This document shows, in pieces, positions 7,087-15,615 of a DNA stretch of 64,000 nt (within the stretch, counting starts at the first letter, position 1; every line of letters begins with the position of its first letter). Origin of the DNA: Anaerocolumna aminovalerica (GTDB taxonomy: Bacteria > Bacillota > Clostridia > Lachnospirales > Lachnospiraceae); the NCBI RefSeq assembly GCF_900115365.1, contig NZ_FOWD01000023.1, forward strand, positions 1 through 64,000, given 5' to 3'. The position numbers and the translations under genes are program-made. Below the pieces are notes generated by a model, which saw only the letters and a program-made list of their open reading frames with translations, was not told the origin of the DNA and did not search any database.

Positions 7087-8874
7087 ATGTATCGTTCACA
7101 TATTTTAGTTTGTGGTGGTACCGGCTGTACTTCCTCCGGAAGTGTAAAGATTATGGAAGTTCTGCAAACAGAGATTGAAAAACAGGGATTGGCAAAAGAA
7201 GTTTGCGTTGTACAAACCGGCTGCCATGGCCTATGTGCATTGGGTCCAATCATGGTAGTATATCCGGAAGCAACTTTTTATTCCATGGTTAAAGAAGAGG
7301 ATATTCCTGAGATTGTATCCGAACACTTATTAAAGGGAAGAGTGGTATCCCGCCTTGTATATGAAGAAACCATTACAGATGAAGGTATTAAATCTCTTAA
7401 TGAAACTGATTTTTATAAAAAACAACATAGAATTGCACTTCGTAATTGCGGTGTTATTAACCCGGAAAATATTGAAGAGTACATTGGAACCGGCGGTTAT
7501 GAAGCTTTAGGTAAGGTATTAACCGAATATACTCCTGATCAGGTAATTCAGGATCTGCTAGACAGCGGACTTCGCGGTCGTGGAGGCGGCGGTTTCCCTA
7601 CCGGCTTAAAGTGGAAACTTGCAAAAGCAAATGATGCAGATCAAAAATATGTATGCTGTAATGCCGATGAGGGTGACCCCGGTGCATTCATGGATCGTTC
7701 TGTACTGGAAGGAGATCCTCATGTTGTGCTGGAAGCAATGGCCATTGCCGGTTATGCTATCGGTGCTTCTCAAGGATATATTTATGTACGTGCTGAATAT
7801 CCAATTGCAGTACAGCGTCTGGAATTGGCTATTAATCAGGCACGTGAATATGGGCTTTTAGGAAAAGACATCTTTGGAAGCGGTTTTAACTTTGATATTG
7901 GATTAAGACTTGGCGCAGGTGCTTTCGTTTGCGGTGAAGAAACAGCCCTTATGACGTCTATTGAAGGAAATCGCGGTGAGCCTCGTCCCAGGCCTCCTTT
8001 CCCTGCTCAAAAAGGTCTCTTTGGAAAACCAACTATCTTAAACAACGTAGAAACTTATGCAAATATACCACAAATTATTTTAAATGGACCCCAATGGTTC
8101 TCCTCTATGGGTACAGAGAAATCCAAGGGAACAAAAGTATTTGCCCTTGGGGGAAAAATCAAAAATACCGGCCTTGTTGAAATCCCTATGGGTACCACTC
8201 TCCGGGAAGTAATTGAAGATATCGGCGGCGGAATCCCAAATGGAAAGAAATTCAAAGCAGCCCAAACCGGTGGTCCATCCGGCGGATGTATTCCAGTAGA
8301 GCACTTTGACATCCCAATTGATTATGATAACTTAATTAGCATTGGATCTATGATGGGGTCTGGTGGACTTATTGTAATGGATGAAGATAATTGTATGGTT
8401 GATATAGCTAAGTTCTTCTTAGAATTTACTGTGGATGAATCCTGCGGTAAATGTACCCCATGCAGAATCGGAACCAAACGTTTATATGAAATTCTTGATA
8501 AAATTACAAAAGGCCAAGGTACTTTTGAAGATTTGGATAAGTTGGAAGAACTTTGTTATCATATAAAAGAAAACTCCCTTTGCGGTTTAGGCCAGACTGC
8601 ACCAAACCCTGTATTATCCACCCTTCGCTATTTTAGAGATGAATATGTATCTCACGTAGTAGATAAGAAATGTCCTGCCGGAGTTTGTAAAGCACTATTA
8701 TCCTATGTCATTGATGCGGATAAATGTAAAGGTTGTACTTTATGTGCCAGAGTCTGTCCAAATAATGCAATTGAAGGAACGGTAAAAGAAGTGCATATGA
8801 TTCATCAGGATAAATGTGTGAAATGTGGTGCATGTGTGGAAAAATGCCGCTTTGGAGCTATTTCCAAGAGATAA
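7087..8874 (+). CDS. hydB: NAD(H)-binding flavoprotein subunit HydB (NuoF-like) of [FeFe] hydrogenase
   Basis: The 595-residue flavoprotein subunit. An N-terminal [2Fe-2S] thioredoxin-fold domain has Cys9, Cys14, Cys46 and Cys50. The NuoF core follows with the NADH and FMN signatures GLRGRGGGGFPTG (161-173) and CNADEGDPGAF (191-201). A [4Fe-4S] motif SCGKCTPCR lies near residue 452 and further Cys near 495 (NSLCGLG). A C-terminal two-cluster ferredoxin (about 540-592: CKGCTLCARVCP, CVKCGACVEKC) completes it. This domain set is that of trimeric HydABC enzymes that couple NADH and reduced ferredoxin to H2. All visible cluster ligands are intact. The gene is three bases downstream of the ferredoxin-like gene and 154 bases upstream of hydA. 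Confidence 0.95.
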   Translation: MYRSHILVCGGTGCTSSGSVKIMEVLQTEIEKQGLAKEVCVVQTGCHGLCALGPIMVVYPEATFYSMVKEEDIPEIVSEHLLKGRVVSRLVYEETITDEGIKSLNETDFYKKQHRIALRNCGVINPENIEEYIGTGGYEALGKVLTEYTPDQVIQDLLDSGLRGRGGGGFPTGLKWKLAKANDADQKYVCCNADEGDPGAFMDRSVLEGDPHVVLEAMAIAGYAIGASQGYIYVRAEYPIAVQRLELAINQAREYGLLGKDIFGSGFNFDIGLRLGAGAFVCGEETALMTSIEGNRGEPRPRPPFPAQKGLFGKPTILNNVETYANIPQIILNGPQWFSSMGTEKSKGTKVFALGGKIKNTGLVEIPMGTTLREVIEDIGGGIPNGKKFKAAQTGGPSGGCIPVEHFDIPIDYDNLISIGSMMGSGGLIVMDEDNCMVDIAKFFLEFTVDESCGKCTPCRIGTKRLYEILDKITKGQGTFEDLDKLEELCYHIKENSLCGLGQTAPNPVLSTLRYFRDEYVSHVVDKKCPAGVCKALLSYVIDADKCKGCTLCARVCPNNAIEGTVKEVHMIHQDKCVKCGACVEKCRFGAISKR

Positions 8875-9028
8875 TTTGAATTTAAGATTTTTGTGGAATT
8901 TGTGTTGAAGGAATTCCCTTAAACCATGAACCATAAAAATATCCTTATAAGTTAACGATATGATTTTGATTTCTCAATAATATTATTTAATCACATTATT
9001 AAGATTATCAAATAGAAAAGAGGTATAT

Positions 9029-10771
9029 ATGGAGACGGTAAATATTAAAATTAACGGCATGGATATAGCTGCACCAAAAGGTTCTACCATATTGGAAGCA
9101 GCCAGATATGCTCATATAGATATTCCTACTCTTTGTTTCTTAAAGGAGATTAATGAAATCGGTGCATGCCGTATCTGTGTTGTAGAAGTTAAGGGCGCAA
9201 GAAGCCTTGTAGCATCTTGTGTATATCCAATTAATGAGGGTATGGAGGTATGGACGAATACTCCGAAAGTATTAAGCTCCAGAAAAAGAACCCTTGAATT
9301 AATCTTATCCAATCATGATAGAAAATGTCTTTCCTGCGTTAGAAGCGGAGATTGTGAATTACAGAAACTCTGTAAAGACCTTAAAGTTGAAGATGAAGAA
9401 TTCTATGATGGTGAAAGAACCCTCTATGAATTAGACGAATCCGCTGCACATATGTATCGGGATAACAATAAGTGTATTCTATGCAGACGTTGTTCCGCAG
9501 TATGTGAGAAGACTCAGGCAGTTGGTGTAATTGGACCTAATGAGCGTGGATTTAAAACAGTGATTTCCTCTGCCTTTGAAATGGGTCTTGGTGAAACCAG
9601 CTGTGTTTCCTGCGGACAATGTATCGCAGTCTGTCCTACAGGCGCTATCGCAGAAAAAGATAATACGGAAGAAGTATTCCAGGCTATTGCTGATCCAAAG
9701 AAATATGTAATTGTTCAAACCGCTCCTTCTGTAAGAGCCGGACTTGGTGAAGCATTCGGCCTTCCTATAGGAACCAATGTTGAAGGAAAAATGGTAGCTG
9801 CCTTACGCCGTCTGGGATTTGATAAGGTATTCGATACAGACATTGCAGCGGACCTTACTATTATGGAAGAAGCTCATGAATTCATTGAAAGAGTTCAGAA
9901 CGGCGGAACCCTCCCAATGGTTACCTCCTGTTCTCCGGGGTGGATTAAATACTGTGAACATTATTTCCCTGATATGACAGATAATTTATCCACTTGTAAA
10001 TCACCAATGCAAATGTTTGGTGCCACCACAAAGACCTATTATGCCGAGAAAATGGGTATTAATCCAAAGGATATCTTTATGGTAGCAATTATGCCATGTA
10101 CTGCTAAAAAGTTTGAAATCGGACGACTTGATCAAGACGCCGCAGGTGTTCCCGATGTAGATGTATCCTTAACTGTTCGGGAATTAGGTAGAATGATTGA
10201 AAGAGTAGGTATTGACTTTAGCTCACTGCCAGATGAGGACTTTGATTCTCCTCTTGGTATTTCAACCGGTGCCGCAGTTATATTCGGTGCAACTGGCGGT
10301 GTTATGGAAGCAGCTCTAAGAACTGCTGTAGAAACCTTAACCGGGGAAGAATTGGAGAAAGTAGATTTTACTGAAGTCAGAGGAACAAAAGGCATAAAAG
10401 AAGCTACTTATCATGTGGCAGGAATGGATGTAAAAGTTGCTGTAGCCTCCGGACTAAGGAATGCCAAAGAATTATTAACCAAAGTGAAAAACGGAGAAGC
10501 GGATTATCACTTTATTGAGATCATGGGCTGTCCGGGCGGCTGTGTAAACGGCGGCGGTATGCCTCAGGTTCCAGCAAATGTTAGAAACTTTACAGATGTT
10601 AGAGCTCTTCGTGCCAAAGTGTTATATGATTTGGATGCGGGTATGCCAATCAGAAAATCCCATGATAATCCGGCTATCAAGGAATTATACGATACCTATT
10701 TTGGTAAACCTGGCAGCCATAAGGCTCATGAAATATTACACACAAGTTATGTAAAGAGAAGTGTAAACTAG
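9029..10771 (+). CDS. hydA: Catalytic [FeFe] hydrogenase subunit HydA
   Basis: The 580-residue catalytic subunit. Ligands in order: [2Fe-2S] Cys36, 47, 50, 64; the His-ligated [4Fe-4S] His96, Cys100, 103, 109; two [4Fe-4S] sites at Cys149-159 and Cys192-202; then the H-cluster domain with TSCSPGW (299-305), MPCTAKK (Cys357) and MGCPGGCVNGGG (Cys501, Cys505). A small-subunit-like tail follows (YFGKPGSHKAHEILHTSY). The spacing Cys357 to Cys501 equals that of C. pasteurianum HydA. The first motif reads TSCSP rather than TSCCP: Ser302 stands 55 residues before Cys357, the position of a cubane ligand by simple spacing. I recall the same variant in other clostridial HydA proteins. It is the last gene of the operon, with a terminator at 10862. 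Maturases HydEFG are not in this window. Confidence 0.95.
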   Translation: METVNIKINGMDIAAPKGSTILEAARYAHIDIPTLCFLKEINEIGACRICVVEVKGARSLVASCVYPINEGMEVWTNTPKVLSSRKRTLELILSNHDRKCLSCVRSGDCELQKLCKDLKVEDEEFYDGERTLYELDESAAHMYRDNNKCILCRRCSAVCEKTQAVGVIGPNERGFKTVISSAFEMGLGETSCVSCGQCIAVCPTGAIAEKDNTEEVFQAIADPKKYVIVQTAPSVRAGLGEAFGLPIGTNVEGKMVAALRRLGFDKVFDTDIAADLTIMEEAHEFIERVQNGGTLPMVTSCSPGWIKYCEHYFPDMTDNLSTCKSPMQMFGATTKTYYAEKMGINPKDIFMVAIMPCTAKKFEIGRLDQDAAGVPDVDVSLTVRELGRMIERVGIDFSSLPDEDFDSPLGISTGAAVIFGATGGVMEAALRTAVETLTGEELEKVDFTEVRGTKGIKEATYHVAGMDVKVAVASGLRNAKELLTKVKNGEADYHFIEIMGCPGGCVNGGGMPQVPANVRNFTDVRALRAKVLYDLDAGMPIRKSHDNPAIKELYDTYFGKPGSHKAHEILHTSYVKRSVN

Positions 10772-10861
10772 ATATTGGTCTTTCAAAATCTGGAGACTTT
10801 GTTCACAGCACTAATCTCCCGTGGAAGATTTCAATATATTTATAATCCTTAAACAAAAAAC

Positions 10862-10898
10862 GGGCGAAATAAGACTTACGTCTTATTTGCCCATTTTT
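10862..10898. terminator. Terminator after hydA (works in both directions)
   Basis: A stem GGGCGAAATAAGAC / GTCTTATTTGCCC (one bulged base) with a four-base loop is followed by six T on the plus strand and preceded by six A. It can therefore end transcription from either side. It lies 91 bases after hydA. Confidence 0.8.
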
Positions 10899-10953
10899 TG
10901 ATCATATCTATGTTAAGCACCCGAATAAAACTTGTATATTGCCAAAGAAAAAT

Positions 10954-11016
10954 ATATATGGTATAAGAGCTTCGGTTGCGAATTTTTTAGATATGTACTA
11001 CTCTTATTCCATATAT
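10954..11016. repeat. 16-base inverted repeat in the hydA-spoIIQ-like intergenic region
   Basis: Arms ATATATGGTATAAGAG (10954-10969) and CTCTTATTCCATATAT (11001-11016) pair with one mismatch around a 31-base loop. There is no T tract. No gene is seen between 10772 and 11158 other than this and the terminator at 10862; near 11080-11145 the pieces AAAAAAAGTCCG and CAGACTTTTTT could form a long-loop terminator for the minus-strand gene that ends at 11159. Confidence 0.45.
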
Positions 11017-11158
11017 TGATTACTATCATCATATTCCAAATGCCTTAAATGGTTACAGGAACTTTTTTCGGGCAACAAAAAAAGTCCGTGAAAACTATCT
11101 AGATGCATTTACAACACTAGAATAATAATAACAGACTTTTTTAGTGAATCTCTTCGTA

Positions 11159-12049
11159 TTATCTAAGTAATGCCATAGGATTCATAGTCTCTTCATCTTT
11201 TAATACCTGGAAATATAGATTACTGCCTTCTACAGAGTAATATTTAGAAGGTTTTGCAACTTTTCCTATTACTTTACCTTCTTCAATAATATCTCCTACT
11301 TTTGCTGTAACATCTTCCAACTGTCCATATACTAAACTGTAACCATTTCCGATAGATGCAGTCACTGTTAATCCAGTTTCATCTTCGTCAGTAATAGAGG
11401 TTATTTTACCTTTTGCAGCGCTAAGTACCTCTGTACCAACTTCAGCATCAATAATTATAGCGGGATTGGTTTTAAACTGTTCCAAAGTTTCAAAATAAAT
11501 CACCCTGTCCATACTATAATTCATAATAACATTACCAGTAACAGGCCATAATAAACCATTATCAACGTTAAAGTTTAATGTTGCCGGCTGCATAACTGCT
11601 TTTACTTCTTCTTGTTTTTCGGTTTCAGCAGTATTTGCAGATTGTGCAACGGAATTTCCTGCATTCTCAGATGTAGCTGCTGTTTCACCTGAAGCAGTAT
11701 TTTGGGTTTCTTCATAAACATCGAATTCCAGAAGGCTGCCATCTGTAAGGGGAGTTTCAGAATCTCCTTCTGCTACTTCCATCTGCCCGTTACCCATATT
11801 ATTAGCAACATCGGATGGATTTGTGTTATTATTGTCTGGTTGATTTGCATCTTGGTTACTATCAATTTCTCCATCAGCCACATCTGAAATAATTGGTTCA
11901 TTTAAATCTACCAAGTTTTGATTTTTGTTTCTTTCAGATGTACGATTCAGTCCCACCATTGCAATTGTTACGATTGCTAATGCACCAACACATAATAACG
12001 CATAAAAACTTTTGCTTTTAAAAAATTCAGCTAAGTTGTGTTTTTTCAT
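11159..12049 (-). CDS. LytM/M23-domain protein, SpoIIQ-like, zinc site lost
   Basis: A 296-residue membrane-anchored protein. A short cytosolic N terminus (KKHNLAEFFKSKSFYA) is followed by one transmembrane helix (about 17-36), a long acidic Asn/Gln/Thr-rich linker (about 45-160) and a C-terminal LytM-like domain (about 165-296). The LytM zinc ligands are missing. NPAIIIDAEVGTEVLSA stands where HxGVD is expected, and GYSLVYGQL stands in place of the YxHL histidine motif. The domain is therefore probably a binding module, as in Bacillus SpoIIQ, which bridges the forespore and mother-cell membranes with SpoIIIAH. The start at 12049 is set by GAGGTG six bases upstream; an upstream in-frame ATG at 12076 has no ribosome site. 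No spoIIIA genes are in the window, so the SpoIIQ role is inference. Confidence 0.75.
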   Translation of the reverse strand: MKKHNLAEFFKSKSFYALLCVGALAIVTIAMVGLNRTSERNKNQNLVDLNEPIISDVADGEIDSNQDANQPDNNNTNPSDVANNMGNGQMEVAEGDSETPLTDGSLLEFDVYEETQNTASGETAATSENAGNSVAQSANTAETEKQEEVKAVMQPATLNFNVDNGLLWPVTGNVIMNYSMDRVIYFETLEQFKTNPAIIIDAEVGTEVLSAAKGKITSITDEDETGLTVTASIGNGYSLVYGQLEDVTAKVGDIIEEGKVIGKVAKPSKYYSVEGSNLYFQVLKDEETMNPMALLR

Positions 12050-12144
12050 TATTATCACCTCTAGGTATATTTTCACCAGAAATGATACTTTTATTCATTG
12101 CTACCAATCTTACTTGGGCAACTTTCTAATTATTTTATTTAAAA

Positions 12145-14595
12145 TTATTTAGGTTCAATTTTTTCTAAATGCCATATATCCTGTACATATTCTTCTATGG
12201 TACGGTCTGAAGAGAACTTTCCACATTTAGCAGTATTTAAAAGTGCTGATTTTGCCCATCTTTCCTTATCCAGATAAGCTTCCGCTACTCTTTTTTGAGC
12301 AGCTTCATAGGTTCTGAAATCTTTTAATATAAAATAGGGATCTGCCTTTTCATAGCCATTGGAATATAATAAAGAGTCATATATATTTTTAAATAAATTG
12401 GGTTTTTCAGGGGTATAAAATCCATTTATTAATTGATCCAGCACTTCTTTTATACCCAAATCGTTATGATAAATATCCTGAGGGTTATATCCTCCATTTT
12501 TTTCATAATTAATTACTTCATCCGAACTCAAGCCAAATATAAATGCATTTTCCAGTCCTACTTCTTCTACTATTTCCACATTAGCTCCGTCCATGGTCCC
12601 AATGGTGATCGCGCCATTTAACATAAACTTCATATTACCGGTTCCGGAAGCTTCTTTGCTGGCGGTAGAAATCTGTTCCGATACATCTGCTGCCGCAAAC
12701 AAAAGTTCCCCATTGGATACACGGTAGTTCTCTATAAATACAACCTTTATTTTGTTACCAATGGAAGTATCCTCATTAATAACTGCTCCCACACTGTTAA
12801 TCAATTTAATAATTGATTTTGCTCGTTCATATCCTGCCGATGCTTTCGCTCCAAATATAAAAGTTCTTGGGTAAAATTCCATATTAGGATTCTTCTTAAG
12901 TTGATTATAAAGATACATCACATGCAATATATTAAGAAGCTGCCGTTTATATTCATGAAGCCTTTTCACCTGAATATCAAATATGGAATTCGTATCTATG
13001 TCTATCTGATTATGTTCTTTTATATATTTTGCTAGTCTTTTTTTATTATGATACTTAATATCCATAAACTCTCTTAAACTTATGGGATCCTCTGAAAAAG
13101 CAGTTAATTTATCTATATGTGGTAAATTCACAATCCACTGGTCTCCGATTTTTTTCGTTACCCAATCTGCCAATAAAGGATTTCCATGAAGGAGAAATCT
13201 TCTTTGAGTGATACCGTTGGTTTTGTTATTAAAACGCTCCGGATACATTTCATAAAAATCTTTTAATTCCTGATTTTTCAGTATCTCCGTATGAAGTCTG
13301 GCTACACCGTTAACTGAGAAGCTAGCCACAATTGCCAGATTCGCCATCCTTACCTGACCTTGATATAATATAGCCATTTTTTCAATTTTACTTTCATTCC
13401 CCGGATATCTTTTTTTAATATCCATAACAAAACGCCGGTTAATTTCCTCAACGATTTGATAAATTCTTGGAAGGAGCCTTGAGAATAAATCAATGGGCCA
13501 TTTTTCCAAAGCCTCAGACATTATGGTATGGTTGGTATAAGCACAGGTCTTATTGGTAATCTCCCAGGCTTCTTCCCAAGAAAGGCAGTACTCATCCAAA
13601 AGAATTCGCATAAGTTCAGCTGCTGCTACGGTAGGATGGGTGTCATTTAGCTGAAAGCATACTTTCTCAGGAAGGTTTTTAATATTATTATGCTTTTCCA
13701 TATATTTAGAGACTGCTCTTTGAATACTTGCCGATACAAAGAAATACTGTTGTTTTAATCTTAGTTCTTTACCTGCATAGTGATTATCATTGGGATATAG
13801 AACTTCACAAATAATCCTTGCCAGATTCTCCTGTTCCACAGCTTTTTGATAATCTCCTTTATCAAAGGACTCTAAATTAAATGTATTAATAGCCTCCGCA
13901 TCCCATATTCTTAAGGTATTCACTATGTTGTTACCATAACCCACAATTGGAATATCATAAGGAACTGCTTTTACTGATTGATAATTCTCCTGAATAAATC
14001 TATCTCTCCCTTGTTCATCCCGAATCATCCTTACATACCCCCCAAACTTTACTTCCTTTGCATACTCGGGACGTTTTATTTCAAAGGGATAGCCTTCCTC
14101 TAACCAATAATCCGGAACTTCAACCTGATATCCATCTATAATTTTTTGCTTAAACATACCATATTTATAACGAATACCGCATCCATAGGCAGGATAGCCC
14201 AAAGTTGACAAGGAATCTAAGAAGCAGGCTGCCAGTCTTCCAAGGCCTCCATTTCCTAAGGCAGGGTCTGTTTCTTCCTCCTCTATATCCTCTAAATCAA
14301 TTCCTAATTCATCAAGGACTTCTCTTACTACTTTCTCTGCCTTTAGGTTAATAATATTATTTCCTAATGCCCTCCCCATCAAAAACTCCATGGAGAGATA
14401 ATACACGGTTTTTACATCTTTTTCTTCATATGTCTTATGGGTAGCCATCCATTGCTCTATAATAGTGTTTTTAAGGGAATAGGCTATTGCATGAAATAAC
14501 TGCTGATTTGTTGCTTCATCTATATTCTTACGATAAAAAAGTTTTAGGTATTCAATTATGTTTTCTTTAAATTCTTTTTTATTTAACTCTATCAT
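12145..14595 (-). CDS. glgP: Glycogen/alpha-glucan phosphorylase
   Basis: A cytosolic enzyme, 816 aa, normal for GT35 phosphorylases. It releases glucose-1-phosphate from the non-reducing ends of alpha-1,4-glucans and is pyridoxal-phosphate dependent. Visible marks are YLSMEFLMGRALGNN, DPALGNGGLGRLAACFLDS, the VQVKRLHEYKRQLLN-type motif (read here as IQVKRLHEYKRQ), and near residue 650 the cofactor-lysine motif EASGTGNMKFMLNGA, followed by TIGTMDGANVEI. The frame extends upstream to 14649, but the ATG at 14595 (MIELNKKEF) follows GGAGG by seven bases and is the likely start. A promoter is at 14648-14677. It serves mobilisation of stored glycogen. It is monocistronic here. Confidence 0.95.
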   Translation of the reverse strand: MIELNKKEFKENIIEYLKLFYRKNIDEATNQQLFHAIAYSLKNTIIEQWMATHKTYEEKDVKTVYYLSMEFLMGRALGNNIINLKAEKVVREVLDELGIDLEDIEEEETDPALGNGGLGRLAACFLDSLSTLGYPAYGCGIRYKYGMFKQKIIDGYQVEVPDYWLEEGYPFEIKRPEYAKEVKFGGYVRMIRDEQGRDRFIQENYQSVKAVPYDIPIVGYGNNIVNTLRIWDAEAINTFNLESFDKGDYQKAVEQENLARIICEVLYPNDNHYAGKELRLKQQYFFVSASIQRAVSKYMEKHNNIKNLPEKVCFQLNDTHPTVAAAELMRILLDEYCLSWEEAWEITNKTCAYTNHTIMSEALEKWPIDLFSRLLPRIYQIVEEINRRFVMDIKKRYPGNESKIEKMAILYQGQVRMANLAIVASFSVNGVARLHTEILKNQELKDFYEMYPERFNNKTNGITQRRFLLHGNPLLADWVTKKIGDQWIVNLPHIDKLTAFSEDPISLREFMDIKYHNKKRLAKYIKEHNQIDIDTNSIFDIQVKRLHEYKRQLLNILHVMYLYNQLKKNPNMEFYPRTFIFGAKASAGYERAKSIIKLINSVGAVINEDTSIGNKIKVVFIENYRVSNGELLFAAADVSEQISTASKEASGTGNMKFMLNGAITIGTMDGANVEIVEEVGLENAFIFGLSSDEVINYEKNGGYNPQDIYHNDLGIKEVLDQLINGFYTPEKPNLFKNIYDSLLYSNGYEKADPYFILKDFRTYEAAQKRVAEAYLDKERWAKSALLNTAKCGKFSSDRTIEEYVQDIWHLEKIEPK

Positions 14596-14647
14596 TATAG
14601 CCCTCCAAAATTCGATACATAAAAACAATTTATTACAAGATAATAAC

Positions 14648-14677
14648 ATTATATACCATTTAATCTTTATATTACAA
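14648..14677 (-). promoter_or_regulatory. SigA-type promoter of glgP
   Basis: On the minus strand, TTGTAA (14672-14677) and TATAAT (14648-14653) are separated by 18 bases, ending about 53 bases before the glgP start. The rest of 14678-14936 is AT-rich and holds nothing else I can support. Confidence 0.55.
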
Positions 14678-14936
14678 GCACAACTACATACACCACTGTG
14701 GTTTTAGAAGGAATACTTAATGATTACAACCCTATGATATTAAAACTTTTAATATTCATGAATCATATATTTCTATAATTTATTAATCAGATGATTTCTT
14801 AAATTTTATTTATTCCATTCTTTCTATAAATTAATCACTGTATTCTCTTTATTATTTTGTAATTATATGGTATCCTCTTATTAGTAGCATATAGAAAAAA
14901 TTAAAAGATGGAAAAGCACCGGAATTGAGGTTTATA

Positions 14937-15401
14937 ATGAGCTATACAATTAGAAAACTGGAAATGAATGAAATTGATGAAGCTTTATCCCTGGTGTGGG
15001 AAGTATTCTTAGAATTTGAAGCACCTAATTATCCGGATGAAGGAATTAGAACCTTTGAAAATACTATTATAAAAAATGAAGAATTTAAGAATCGTATCTC
15101 TTCAGGAGATCAAATTATGTTTGGTGCATTTTATAGGAACAGGCTAATCGGAATTGCATCCATAAGCTTACGGAATCATATATCACTTTTATTTGTACAT
15201 AAGGATTATCACTGGAAAGGCGTGGCCACCTCACTATTTGAGCACTTGCTAAGAGATTTAAAGAACAGGGGTATTAAAAAAATTACAGTACATTCGTCCC
15301 GTTACGGAATCCCTTTTTATCATAAAATGGGGTTTAAGGATTTAGATGTTGAACAAATCAAAAATGGTATTCCACATACGCCTATGGTATATACGGATTA
15401 A
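14937..15401 (+). CDS. GNAT-family N-acetyltransferase
   Basis: A 154-residue protein with the GNAT fold that transfers acetyl from acetyl-CoA to an amine. Motif A is SLLFVHKDYHWKGVATSLFEHL (about 88-109), in which the R/Q-x-x-G-x-G/A loop reads HWKGVA. Motif B is YGIPFYHKMGFKDL with the usual FYxxxGF element. The C-terminal TPMVYTD strand matches small stand-alone GNAT proteins. The ATG at 14937 follows GAGG by six bases and is preferred over an upstream in-frame TTG at 14925. The substrate cannot be told. It is a single gene between glgP and the sugar module. Confidence 0.85.
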   Translation: MSYTIRKLEMNEIDEALSLVWEVFLEFEAPNYPDEGIRTFENTIIKNEEFKNRISSGDQIMFGAFYRNRLIGIASISLRNHISLLFVHKDYHWKGVATSLFEHLLRDLKNRGIKKITVHSSRYGIPFYHKMGFKDLDVEQIKNGIPHTPMVYTD

Positions 15402-15615
15402 GTGAAGTAACCTTTATAAATGTTATGAGCACAGCTTATTTGTGAACCCCAAAAGCTGTGAAACAGAAAATATCTCCATGGGGTTATTACGGAAAGAAAG
15501 GGAGCTAACTATATGAATAGATTAGTTCCCTTAACCTTAGGAATTTCCCAGCATTTTTTTAATAAATTTTTCTTTATTATTATATCAAGACGGTGATCTA
15601 ATAATAAATAATAAC

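Noticed and set aside
15513-15596. 27-residue plus-strand frame MNRLVPLTLGISQHF... with GGGAG upstream
   Set aside because: The ribosome site is fair, but it overlaps a GGGAGCTAA/TTAGTTCCC inverted repeat and shows no family-like features.
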